Assembly: GCA_030761205.1 (NCBI GenBank)
Contig: JAULJL010000024.1
Coordinates: 22,500,126 to 22,564,125 of the forward strand
Reading direction: 5' to 3'
Length of the DNA: 64,000 nucleotides
DNA from: Fremontodendron californicum
Lineage: Eukaryota; Streptophyta; Magnoliopsida; Malvales; Malvaceae
In this document: positions 1 to 9,378 of the stretch, in pieces
Numbering within the stretch: position 1 is the stretch's first letter
Layout: every line of letters begins with the position of its first letter
Translations under genes and position numbers: made by a program
The notes under the pieces: generated by a model
The model's database searches: none
What the model was told of the DNA's origin: nothing
The model's input: the letters and a program-made list of their open reading frames with translations, nothing else

Positions 1-216
1 GATTTTCTTCCTGAAATCACGCAAAAATCTTTTGTTAGGTTAACATTTTCTTCTGACAGGTCAAATACACTTTCGGCGACATTATTACTCTTGACTTTTA
101 CGGTTGATTTTTCTTCTCTTTTTGATTTTCTTCCTGAAATCACGCAAAAATCTTTTGTTAGGTTAACATTTTATTCTGACAGGTCAGATACACTTTCGGC
201 GACATTATTACTCTTG
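1..216 (+). repeat. Tandem duplication upstream of LOG copy 1
   Basis: Positions 1-93 and 124-216 are two near-identical copies (period 123 bp) of a segment starting GATTTTCTTCCTGAAATCACG, minus its last base, and ending ATTACTCTTG. The second copy runs into the LOG leader. The same segment occurs only once upstream of the LOG copies at 27042-27637 and 33914-34562 (minus strand). The duplication is therefore specific to this copy, and it may continue left of the window. Confidence 0.9.
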
Positions 217-310
217 TCTCATTCACTACTCAGTCCTCTATATATTACACCATGTACTCATTCTCTTTCAGGCACTCGAAAAAAAGAAAAAAAAAAAAGA
301 AAAGAAAAAA

Positions 311-958
311 ATGGAAAGTACTTCGTCCCAACGCATTAAAAAAATTTGTGTCTTTGGAGGTGCTTATCCAGGGAAAAATAACATATTCGCTGATGAAGCC
401 ATAAGAGTTGGAGTAATACTTGCCCAACAAAAGATCCACTTGATTTATGGAGGCGGTAGTACGGGTTTAATGGGAGCAGTCGCTACAGCAGCACACGCCG
501 GAGGAAGTCCAGTTCTAGGAATCGTGCCAAAACTATTCACAAGTTTTTGTGGACCTACCGTGGGTAAGGAAATACAAGTCTGGAGTGTCCCTGAACGGAT
601 AACAATCATGTACCATTCTGCCGATGCATTCATTGCTTTACCAGGAGGTCTGGGTACATTGGAAGAAATAGCTTGCGTGGCTTCTTGGTCATCTTTGGTC
701 ACAAATAAGAAACCCATTGGTTTGCTTAATATTAATGGTTATTTTAGTAATTTGCTTTCATATTTAGATAATGCTGTGCATAATGGATTCATGTTTTCAG
801 AGGCAAGGAGAACCATAATTTCTGCTACAACCATTGAAGATTTACTCAAAAAGCTCCAAGCTTATGAGTGTTTATCTGCTACGGTTGTTTCGCAAACGCT
901 CGGAAAAAGAAAAAGAGATATGGACGAGCAAGGAGTGGATTGCACTTTGTCTTTGTGA
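311..958 (+). CDS. LOG: LOG-family cytokinin riboside 5'-monophosphate phosphoribohydrolase, intronless, retroelement-borne (copy 1)
   Basis: This is an uninterrupted 215-residue ORF. LOG enzymes release active cytokinin bases from their riboside monophosphates in the cytosol and nucleus. The Rossmann-like fold signatures are visible: an N-terminal CVFGGAYPG turn (residues 13-21), GGGSTGLMG (47-55), the PER arginine (94-96) and the family hallmark PGGLGTLEE (111-119), which fits PGGxGTxxE. Length matches plant LOGs. The C-terminus carries a basic KRKR run (199-202). The start at 311 is the first ATG in frame and follows an A-rich leader. Plant LOG genes normally have several introns and this copy has none, so it looks like a processed copy. 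It sits in the 3' part of an Athila-like element. Compared by eye with copy 3 there are about 5 silent and 7 replacement differences, which gives no clear sign of purifying selection. Whether it is expressed or active is unknown. Confidence 0.88.
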   Translation: MESTSSQRIKKICVFGGAYPGKNNIFADEAIRVGVILAQQKIHLIYGGGSTGLMGAVATAAHAGGSPVLGIVPKLFTSFCGPTVGKEIQVWSVPERITIMYHSADAFIALPGGLGTLEEIACVASWSSLVTNKKPIGLLNINGYFSNLLSYLDNAVHNGFMFSEARRTIISATTIEDLLKKLQAYECLSATVVSQTLGKRKRDMDEQGVDCTLSL

Positions 959-1050
959 CATTATCTAACATTTTGCTTGTTGTGTCTCAGTTATAATAAG
1001 TGGTTAGCAACCTCTGCAGGTAATATCTCCTAAATTCTACCTTTAAAATT

Positions 1051-1090
1051 TGACATTGGGGACAATGTCATATTTTAGTAGGGGGTAAGG
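1051..1090 (+). promoter_or_regulatory. Hairpin TGACATTG-GGGA-CAATGTCA plus G-rich tract after LOG
   Basis: There is a perfect 8-bp inverted repeat with a GGGA loop at 1051-1070. It is followed after 8 bases by the purine run AGTAGGGGGTAAGGG. The layout repeats that of the hairpin at 1476-1497 with a partly different stem. Function is unknown; RNA structure near a reverse-transcription primer or a 3'-end signal are possibilities. Confidence 0.55.
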
Positions 1091-1108
1091 GAAATATTTT
1101 GCTAATTT

Positions 1109-1321
1109 AAAAAAAAAAAAAATTGTTGTGTTTTAAGCCATTTAGAAGTATTCATTCTGAACAAGGTCTGAGTAAGGGAGACTTGAGACATATCTTGTCA
1201 GTTTGATTTCTTCTTTTCAAAAAAAAAAAAAATAGTTTGTTGTGTTTTAAGCAATTTAGAAGTATTCATTCTGAACAAGGTCTGAGTAAGGGAGACTTGA
1301 GACACACCTTGTCAGTTTGAT
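1109..1321 (+). repeat. 114-bp tandem duplication in the LOG 3' region
   Basis: Two copies, period 114 bp, each begin with a poly(A) run followed by TTGTTGTGTTTTAAG (at 1123 and 1237) and end near CTTGTCAGTTTGATTT. Copy 3 has a single unit near 33650-33765 on the minus strand. This is a copy-specific duplication. Confidence 0.85.
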
Positions 1322-1475
1322 TTTAATCTTTTTATGTTTACTTGTTAATTTTTGTTTAGTATTTTAAGATTATTCAGGTTGCATGAGTTTGTTTTGTTTT
1401 GAGTCTTAGCTTTTCCTATTCTTATGTTATTAGTTTTTTTCTCTTACACATGATTCTTTCATTTGGGTTAATAGA

Positions 1476-1514
1476 CTTACATTGAGGACAATGTAAGAAT
1501 TAAGTGTGGGGGGA
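1476..1514 (+). promoter_or_regulatory. Conserved hairpin and first polypurine-like tract
   Basis: A perfect 9-bp stem (CTTACATTG / CAATGTAAG, loop AGGA) lies 5-6 bases before AAGTGTGGGGGG. The same unit recurs at 9595-9630, at 26867-26905 and, on the minus strand, at about 33466-33505. A version with a G-U pair is near 18290-18325 (minus). It lies about 1.6 kb before the LTR, so it is not the 3' LTR-adjacent polypurine tract. Confidence 0.6.
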
Positions 1515-3068
1515 ATGATTTAGGATTTCTTTTATTTTTGTCTACTATTTTTTTTATGAGTCTTTATTATTATTATTATTATTATTATTTTTTTGTGTGT
1601 TTTAGTTCCTTTTTAATACAATGATGAGATATGAATTGCATAAGTCTAAAACAGATTTATTAGTGAGAAGATTTTCATGAGAATTGAGCTTGATGTCAAC
1701 CTTTTTATGAGCCAATGTTAATATGATATGTTGATTGAGAAAGAAGCATGTTTAGACTTAATCTGACTTGTATAATCATCCTTGTGAGTTTTTGAGCCTA
1801 TAATGATTGATGCATTATACAAATCAATCTAATTTCTTTCTTGAGTGCTCTTATGATTACATGATTCTCTAGAACTTGCTTTAAACCGTTTGAGACTATA
1901 TTGATACATGTGACAACATGAATATGATAGAGGCATTAGGACTATAACCAGAGCCAAACAGCCATCCATTATTAATGTTCCAAGAGAACACACCCTTAGT
2001 GAACCAATTTGAGCCTACATTGAATAAGCTATCTCTTTGGTAACCATAACTTGTCCCTAACCTAAATATACTTATATCTTTACCTTTGTTCCAAAGATGA
2101 ATTAGCATGTTTTGAGACAAGTTGCAAAGACAAGGAAGATTTATTGAAAATTTGGGTTAGAAACAAGAAATAAGTGTGGGGGGAAAAGAAAGAAAAAAAG
2201 TCAAGAGAAAAAGAAAGGGATCATTGTCAAATACATTCCCATATTAAAAAAAAAAAAAAAAAACTTCTCTTGAACTTCTAGTTAAAGTAAAAAAAAAAAA
2301 GAGATGTTACAAAGTTGGTTAGAATGATGCAAAGGCTCAACATGAATATTTAGCCTATGTTATTATGTGCTTTATAAGAGTTTTGAGAAGTTTTATTTGT
2401 ATGATCTTTTTATGCCTCTAAACTTTATGAACTCTTTGGAACCTTTGTGATATCTTTATCCTTTTGTTCTTCAACCACATTACAAACCCCTTGGCCCCAT
2501 TACAACCTTGATTAAAGACCTCTTGATTCATGAAGTTGTATGATCTAAATAGTGGAGAATAGGTGGACAAGCAAGAATATGGTAGAACTGTTTTCATGAG
2601 ATTGATTGAGTGTAAACACTTCACCACTACTTTAAAGAGTGAAAATCATGAGGGTATCCCATGTGAGTAGTTGAGATTAAGTTTGAATATGCACTATTTT
2701 GATTGAAATATGTTATGTTAATATTGGCTTAACTCAAACAATTTACATTCAAGCATGATTTTTTGTGAAATTCATTAAGCTATTGATTAGTTTATAAGAC
2801 TTGTTCAAAGATTGTCTCTAATTTGTATTGAAAGGATTAGGAGTAAATATTTTTAGTATATGTAGTTTATTTATATTTTAGTTTTTCAATGTTTGTGGGT
2901 ATCGTTCTAGTAAACCCTCACGAGACTAAACTCGTCCACTAGGGACACCTAGGGGTTTAAAGGCTTGTGTCACATGCTAAGTGCCACCGTGATTTCCTAC
3001 GAAAGTGGATTAGATTAGATTTTCTTATTTTATTTTTATTGAGCCGTTGCTAGGGACTAGCAACAATC

Positions 3069-3080
3069 TAAGTGTGGGGG
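3069..3080 (+). promoter_or_regulatory. Polypurine tract of the type A element
   Basis: The run TAAGTGTGGGGG stops two bases before the LTR start TGATAACTCG at 3083. By position and composition this is the plus-strand primer site for reverse transcription. Confidence 0.75.
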
Positions 3081-3716
3081 TGTGATAACTCGTATAATTA
3101 TATAGTTTTTAGTTATGTTTTATTATTGTTTTGTGTCAAATACGAGTTATTATTGTTTAGTCTAATTGTGTTTATGATCTTTATGTATTTTGGTGTTTTT
3201 CACAAGTTTCTTTGAGTGATTTCAGATTACTAGAATTAAGGGTAAATCCAGTTCAGTTCCAGTTCCGACACCTTTTGCCATATCAGCTATATCTCGAGTT
3301 TCACTGAAGCAATAAGGCTGCAATTTGTAGCCGTGCAAAGCTAAGAGGCATATTTATCTTTTTCATGTTTTACACTTCTTGAAACGGAGTCGTTTTCCCT
3401 AGCGAAATCGACCATGAAGTTGGCTGATGTGCAATGACGTCTGTGCTGACCTGTTTTCGTATTTTGCCCATATCTTCTTATCCACATCAGCAAATGAGCT
3501 GACTCCAACGGCTATGGATCAGTAACTGATAGGGTAACATTTTTCTAGAAGACCATGTGATCAGATAAGGCCTGCAAAATTGACAAAATCGACCATCAAG
3601 TTGGCTGATCAAAATCGTCATGTATGACGAAAATTGTTAGAAAATGCACCCACCTATTATACCTACCTTTGAAATTTGTAAAGCTTGTCTCTTGTCATTT
3701 AGCCCTCCAAAATGTG

Positions 3717-3728
3717 TATAAATAGAGG
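3717..3728 (+). promoter_or_regulatory. TATA box of LTR type A
   Basis: TATAAATAGAGG lies about 630 bp into the LTR, followed about 60 bp later by a pyrimidine-rich leader. The same box is conserved in the minus-strand type A LTRs (16058-16069, 31280-31291, 38205-38216). This is the expected pol II promoter of the element. Confidence 0.7.
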
Positions 3729-4619
3729 GCCTTGGATGATTGTAAGGGATCATATTGTACATAGGTAGGATATTAGCCATTTTAATAAAATTCTCTAAGT
3801 TTTCTTCTTCTTTCTTTTCTCTAGTTTTCTTTCTTTTCTCTAGTTTTCTTTTTCTTTAGAGAGAGCAAGAGGTTGGATAATTAATATTCTTCCTCTTCTT
3901 CTTTCTTTCTTTTATTTTCTTCTTAGATTTTCTTTAATTTTATGTTTATGTTTATAATGCCTATGCTAGGCTAAACTTCTATTTGGTTAAGGGTGATTTC
4001 AAAGCCCTAGACATGTTTTGTGATTGATTTTCAGATTCTATCTATCATTAATTTTCTATCAAAGTTGCTTATGTTCTTCTACAAGAATTGTTCATGATAT
4101 TGTCTAGATTTATTTAGGTGTACAACTAGATAGATCTTGATAATTATCTATTGCTAGTTTAGGAGTCTTGATCCGTGTAATTGTCTTGATTTCCTATTCA
4201 TAAGTGGCAATTTGTGATTAATGATTATGGTCAAGTTTTCAATAATTGCAAAGTGGAACATAACCTAAGTTGAACAATCCGAGCTTATGTGTTTGTTGCT
4301 TAGATCAACCTATCTTTCTCATCATAAAGCTGCCATTAAATTGAATTTAGAGAGCTTATTCTAGGTTGTTTAATGGTTAGAGATTAAATAGAGAGCTTGT
4401 TCTATTTAACGACAAACTAAGGAAAGATTGGGGTAACAGAGCTTGTTGTTATCTACGGTTGTTAACTTTGATAGTTGGTTGACATTGATAGATCTGAAAT
4501 TGATTCTTAATGATGTCTAGTGGTGGAGAATGAAACCTTAACCATATTTTTCATACTTGATTCTTCTTACTTACTTGTTTTCTTACTTTTCTAGTTTGCT
4601 TATTTTTAAAAGTATATTT

Positions 4620-4775
4620 ATTTTTATTGGCTGGTTATACCGCCTAATTTGTATATTAACTTTGTTTTATTTTTATTGGCTGGTTATACCGCCTAATTTA
4701 GTATATATATTTTTATTGGCTGGTTATACCGCCTAATTTAGTATATATATTTTTATTGGCTGGTTATACCGCCTT
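4620..4775 (+). repeat. 40-bp minisatellite in LTR type A (4 units)
   Basis: GGCTGGTTATACCGCC occurs at 4629, 4678, 4718 and 4758, spaced by TATTTTTATT-type sequence. The core can fold on itself (GGC-T-GGT / ACC-GCC). Unit number varies between LTRs: four here and at about 15062-15230, three at about 30323-30430 and 37247-37350. Confidence 0.9.
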
Positions 4776-4977
4776 GCATCTTATTCTTATTATTTACTTT
4801 AGTTTAAATCTGATTTCAAAAACCCCTTTTCTTTTATTGTTCTTGAATTTAAGTTTTAAACTATCAACTTATAAACTAAAACCCAATCCCTGAGGACTCG
4901 ACCCTTGCTAACTACTATACTTACAATTGATCTTTTTAGTGCAAGGTTAAATAAGATACACTCTTTTGGGTGCATCA

Positions 4978-6640
4978 GTGTCCAACACTTCAAGAGGACA
5001 CCAATGAACATGTGAATGCAATGGGTGGATTTCAGAACCAATCAAGGAAATATGATCCCTACTCGAACACTTACAATCCAGGATGGAGGGATCATCCAAA
5101 CTTCAATTATGGAGGGAACCAATCACAAACTATTCCTCCACCATTTGACAACAGGCCACCGGGTTTTCAGCAAAGAGTGCAACAACCATACCAAACCCGA
5201 CAATAACTGCCACCCACCCAAAATTCAGGTACTTCTCTTGAAGATCTTGTTAAAGCTCTTTCTACTAATACAATTCAATTTCAACAGGAAACAAAGACAA
5301 GTATTCGAAATTTGGAGACTCAAATTGGGCAATTGGCAACAACCATGAGTCAAATACAAGCAAGGGATTCTGGGAAATTACCTTCCCAAACCATAGTGAA
5401 TCCAAGAGAGAATGTCAATGCTATAACTTTAAGAAGTGGGAAACAGCTAGAGACACCACAAAATGATAGTGCTCAAGGGGAAAACAACACCATGGCATCC
5501 TCTTCACATCCCAACGAGCCACTAAAAAAGGTAATTCCTAAACCATCCTTTCCTTCTTATATAACTCCTCCATCTTTTCCTAGCAGGTTAGCAAAGTCCA
5601 AGAAGGAAGAGCAAGAGAAGGAAATTTTGGAAACCTTCCGGAAAGTAGAGGTGAACATTCCTTTACTAGATGCTATCAAGCAAGTGCCAAGATATGCCAA
5701 GTTCCTAAAAGAGTTGTGCACATCTAAACGGAAGTTGAAATGGAATGAAAAGGTAAGTGTAGGGGAGAATGTGTCAGCTGTTCTTCAAAAAAATCTCCCA
5801 CCTAAATGCAAGGATCCAGGTATGTTTACCATTCCTTGTAAGATAGGCAACACCAGGTTTGAGCGTGCTATGCTAGATCTAGGGGCATCTATTAATGTCA
5901 TGCCATATTCAATTTATGCTTCATTGAATAGAGGACCATTAGAGGAAACCGGTGTTATAATACAACTTGCTGACCGTTCTAACACTTACCCAAGAGGAGT
6001 TGTAGAAGACGTTCTTGTATAGGTTAATGAATTGGTTTTTCCCGCTGACTTTTATGTTATTGAGATGGAAGATGAGATGTCTTCTAATCCCACACCTATT
6101 CTATTAGGGAGACCATTCTTGAAAACAGCAAGAACTAAAATAGATGTACATGATGGCACTTTAACTATGGAATTTGATGGTGAAATAATTCGCTTTAACA
6201 TTTTTGAGGCCATGAGATATCCTAGTGATGTGCATTCTGTTTTTAATATTGATATAATTGACTCACTAGTGCAGCAAGCTTATGAGCTAGATGGTGAAGA
6301 AAGTGTGGAAATAGTCCTTAGCAAACATCTCGGAATGGGGAATGCTAAAGGGGAACTAGCCTTGAGTGACCATGTGGAAGGGGCACTAGAATCTTTACAC
6401 TCGCTGCCACCTAAAGATGCAAGGTTTGATGTTTCATTTATTGATTTACCTTTATCTAATGAGAAACTTCTACCTTCCATTTTGCAGGCACCAACTTTAG
6501 AGTTGAAACCACTATCGAACCACTTGAAATATGTGTTCTTAGGTGAAAAGGACACACTACCGGTCATCATTGCCAAAGAGCTCACACCTTTGCAAGAAGA
6601 GCGAGTTATCCGGGTGCTTAGAGAGCATAAAACAGCAATT
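4978..6640 (+). pseudogene. gag-pro: Athila gag (C-terminal part) and protease, disabled
   Basis: The reading frame opens directly after the LTR, inside gag. The recognisable Athila block YDPYSNTYNPGWRDHPN comes first. A glutamine-rich QFQQETKTSI segment follows, then an acidic/basic linker with FPSRLAKSKKEEQE, and then the aspartic protease with its active-site DLGAS near 5875. The gag N-terminus, leader and primer site are missing. The frame is cut by TAA at 5204-5206 and TAG at 6020-6022. Both positions align with glutamine codons in related copies or the family, consistent with C-to-T decay. Apart from these stops the frame is open, so the copy decayed recently. It cannot make a functional polyprotein. 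Confidence 0.88.
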
Positions 6641-9378
6641 GGTTGGACAATTGCCGATATCAAGGGAATAAGCCAATCTATGTGCATGCACCGGATTTTG
6701 TTAGAGGAGGCGTCCAAACCAACAAGAGAAGCACAAAGAAGATTGAACCGTCCTATGATGGAGGTTGTGAAAAAGGAGATACTGAAGCTCCTAGATGTTG
6801 GAGTGATCTATCCTATCTCGGATAGCAAATGGGTGAGCCCGGTCCAAGTGGTTCCAAAGAAATCAGGTGTAACGGTGGTAACAAATAATGAGAATGAACT
6901 TGTTCCTACTAGGATTCAAACAGGGTGGCGAGTTTGTATTGATTATCGAAAACTTAATTCCACAACTCGCAAAGACCACTTTCCTTTACCTTTTATTGAT
7001 CAAATGCTTGAAAGGTTAGCTGGCCATTGTCATTATTGTTTTCTTGATGGTTTTCAGGTTATAATCAGATTGCCATTGCTCCGGAGGACCAAGATAAAAC
7101 AACATTCACTTGTCCATTTGGTACTTTTGCATACCGGCGTATGCCATTTGGTCTTTGTAATGCACCAGCTACATTCCAAAGGTGTATGGTTAGCATATTT
7201 TCAGATTATGTAGAGAACATCATAGAAGTGTTTATGGATGATTTTAGTGTCTATGGTGATTCTTTTGATAGATGTCTAGAGAACCTTACACTTGTACTTG
7301 ATAGATGCATGGAAACTAACCTTGTTTTGAATTGGGAAAAATGTCACTTTATGGTAGAACAAGGAATAGTTTTGGGCCATGTTATTTCTTCTAGAGGGAT
7401 AGAGGTTGATAAATCTAAAATAGATATTATGTATTCTTTACAACCTCCCACAAATGTGAGAGAGGTTCGTTCTTTTCTTGGACATGCAGGTTTCTATAGG
7501 AGATTTATCAAAGACTTCTCAAAGATCACATTACCTCTTTGCAAGCTACTACAAAAAGATGTGGTTTTCCACTTTGATGACAAATGCAAAGAGGCGTTTG
7601 AAACATTGAAGGGACTCTTGACATCAGCTCCTATCATGCAACCACCAGATTGGAATGTACCTTTTGAAATCATGTGTGATGCTAGTGACTATGCCATTGG
7701 AACTGTTTTGGGCCAACGGGTTGGCAAAGCCTCACATGCCATTTATTATGCCTCCCGAACTCTTAATGATGCTCAATTGAACTATTCCACTACTGAAAAA
7801 GAACTTTTGGCTGTTGTATTTGCTTTAGAAAAATTTCGATCTTATTTAATTGGTACTAAACTAATTGTATATTCTGACCATGCAGCCCTTAGGTACTTAC
7901 TCACTAAGAAGGAGGCCAAACCAAAGTTGATTAGATGGATACTTCTCTTACAAGAGTTTGATTTGGAGATAAAAGATAAGAGAGGTAGTGACAACCTGGT
8001 TGCGGACCATCTTAGCCGTTTAGTTCATGAAGAGGATGCACTACCCTTGAATGAGAACTTTCCGGATGAGCAACTTCTTTTTATAAGTACAACAACTCCT
8101 TGGTATGTCGATATTGTTAATTACTTAGTTACCAAGAAGTTGCCACAAGAGTTGACACAAGCTCAAAGAAATAAGATCAAGAGTGATGCCAAATACTACA
8201 TATGGAATGATCCTTACCTTTGGAAGCATTGCTCCGATCAGATTATAAGAAGGTGTGTACTCGAATCTGAATTTCAATCTATTCTCACCTTTTGTCACTC
8301 TTATGCATGTGGAGGACACTTTGGATCCAAAAGAACAACCATGAAAGTTCTTGATTCTGGATTTTATTGGCCTACTATATTCAAAGATGCATACCTCTTT
8401 TGCAAGTCATGTGATCATTGCCAAAGAACAGGTAACTTAGGTGCTAGAAATCAAATGCCTCAAACTCCAATACTTATTGTTGAAATTTTTGATGTATGGG
8501 GCATGGATTTCATGGGACCTTTTCCTTCTTCTTTTGGTAATCTTTATATTTTACTTGCCGTTGATTATGTTTCAAAGTGGGTGGAAGCAAAATCCACTAG
8601 GACTAATGACTCTAAAGTTGTTTCAGATTTTGTCAAGACTAACATCTTTGCTAGGTTTGGAACGCCAAAGGCCATAATCAGCGATAGAGGGACTCACTTT
8701 TGCAATAGGACTATGGAAGCACTTTTGAGTAAGTATAACATCACACACAAGATCTCCACCTCATATCATCCTCAAACTAGTGGGCAAGCTGAAGTGTCAA
8801 ACCGAGAAGTTAAGTCCATCCTTGAAAAGACAGTTAATCCAAATAGGAAGGATTGGAGTTCACGACTTGATGATGCACTTTGGGCTTATAGGACAGCATA
8901 TAAGACACCCATTGGTATGTCTCCTTATCGACTTGTTTATGGTAAGCCTTGTCATCTTCCGGTTGAGTTGGAACATAAATCATATTGGGCTATCAAACAA
9001 TGCAACATGGAGATGGATGAGACAGGTAAGCAAAGAAAACTTGACCTACAAGAATTAGAGGAGATAAGGAATGATGCCTATGAGAATTCTAGGATTTACA
9101 AGGAAAAGACTAAGGCATTCCATGACAAGATGATATCAAGAAAGGACTTTGTTGTTGGACAAAAAGTTCTTCTCTTCCATTCACGCCTTAAGTTATTTCC
9201 AGGTAAGTTACGTTCTCGTTGGGTTGGACCTTTTGTTATTACTAATGTATTTACTCATGGTGCAGTTGAAATCCAAAGCCCAAAAACAGATAAGGCATTC
9301 AAAGTGAATGGTCATAGATTGAAGCCTTACTATAAGAACTTTTCCAATACAAGATGTGGAGGAGTTACCACTTTTTGA
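6641..9378 (+). pseudogene. pol: Athila reverse transcriptase, RNase H and integrase, frameshifted
   Basis: Domains in order are: RT (from about 6640, with WRVCIDYRKLN, PFGLCNAPATFQRCM and catalytic FMDD at 7231-7242), RNase H (starting CDASDYAIG, then SDHAAL and the terminal DHLSRL) and integrase. The integrase has an HHCC-type zinc segment near 8290-8430 and a DDE core with Asp in WGMDFMGP, Asp in ISDRGTHF and Glu in GQAEVSN; the catalytic residues are all present. A C-terminal segment ends at 9378. One base is missing in a T run near 7049-7055, which moves the frame within RT. The rest, 7057-9378, is open. No env-like ORF follows, although some Athila elements have one. The lineage call rests on gag, the tRNA-Asp primer site of its relatives, and the domain order. 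Confidence 0.9.

Larger units (their letters stand above)
959..3082 (+). other. Non-coding 3' region of the LOG element (copy 1)
   Basis: No ORF worth calling. It holds a possible poly(A) remnant (1109-1122), a 114-bp tandem duplication (1109-1321), two short perfect hairpins (1051-1070, 1476-1497) and three AAGTGTGGGGG-type polypurine tracts (about 1500-1512, 2171-2184, 3069-3080). It also holds a (TTA)n run near 1565-1590. Sequences very similar to 1460-3082 occur in every Athila-like copy in the window, so this is element 3' untranslated sequence and not host DNA. Confidence 0.8.
1..4977 (+). mobile_element. 3' half of an Athila-like LTR retrotransposon carrying LOG (copy 1)
   Basis: The segment reads LOG leader, LOG ORF, a 2.1 kb non-coding 3' region, polypurine tract (3069-3080) and type A LTR (3083-4977). 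It is collinear with the reverse complement of 30119-34780, so it is the 3' part of the same family as the complete element at 30119-38860. The 5' part (LTR, gag, virus-like ORF) would lie left of the window. After the LTR the sequence enters Athila gag with no primer site, so the right junction is a deletion or recombination and not an insertion boundary. Confidence 0.8.
3083..4977 (+). repeat. Athila-like LTR, type A
   Basis: Starts TGATAACTCG and ends GGGTGCATCA; 1895 bp. It has a TATAAATAGAGG promoter box at 3717-3728 and an R/U5 half shared with LTR types B, C and D. A four-copy minisatellite lies at 4620-4775. The U3 half (TGATAACTCGTATAATTATA...) is specific to type A. It is slightly longer than the 1817-bp type A LTRs at 30119 and 37044, mainly through one extra minisatellite unit. 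Confidence 0.9.

Noticed and set aside
445..717. 90-codon ORF antisense to LOG, repeated at 27230-27502 and 34155-34427
   Set aside because: It is the shadow of the conserved LOG frame; its conservation follows from that of LOG.
4620..4775. CRISPR-like regular repeat
   Set aside because: Three or four units in a plant LTR with spacer sequence that is itself repeated; this is a minisatellite.
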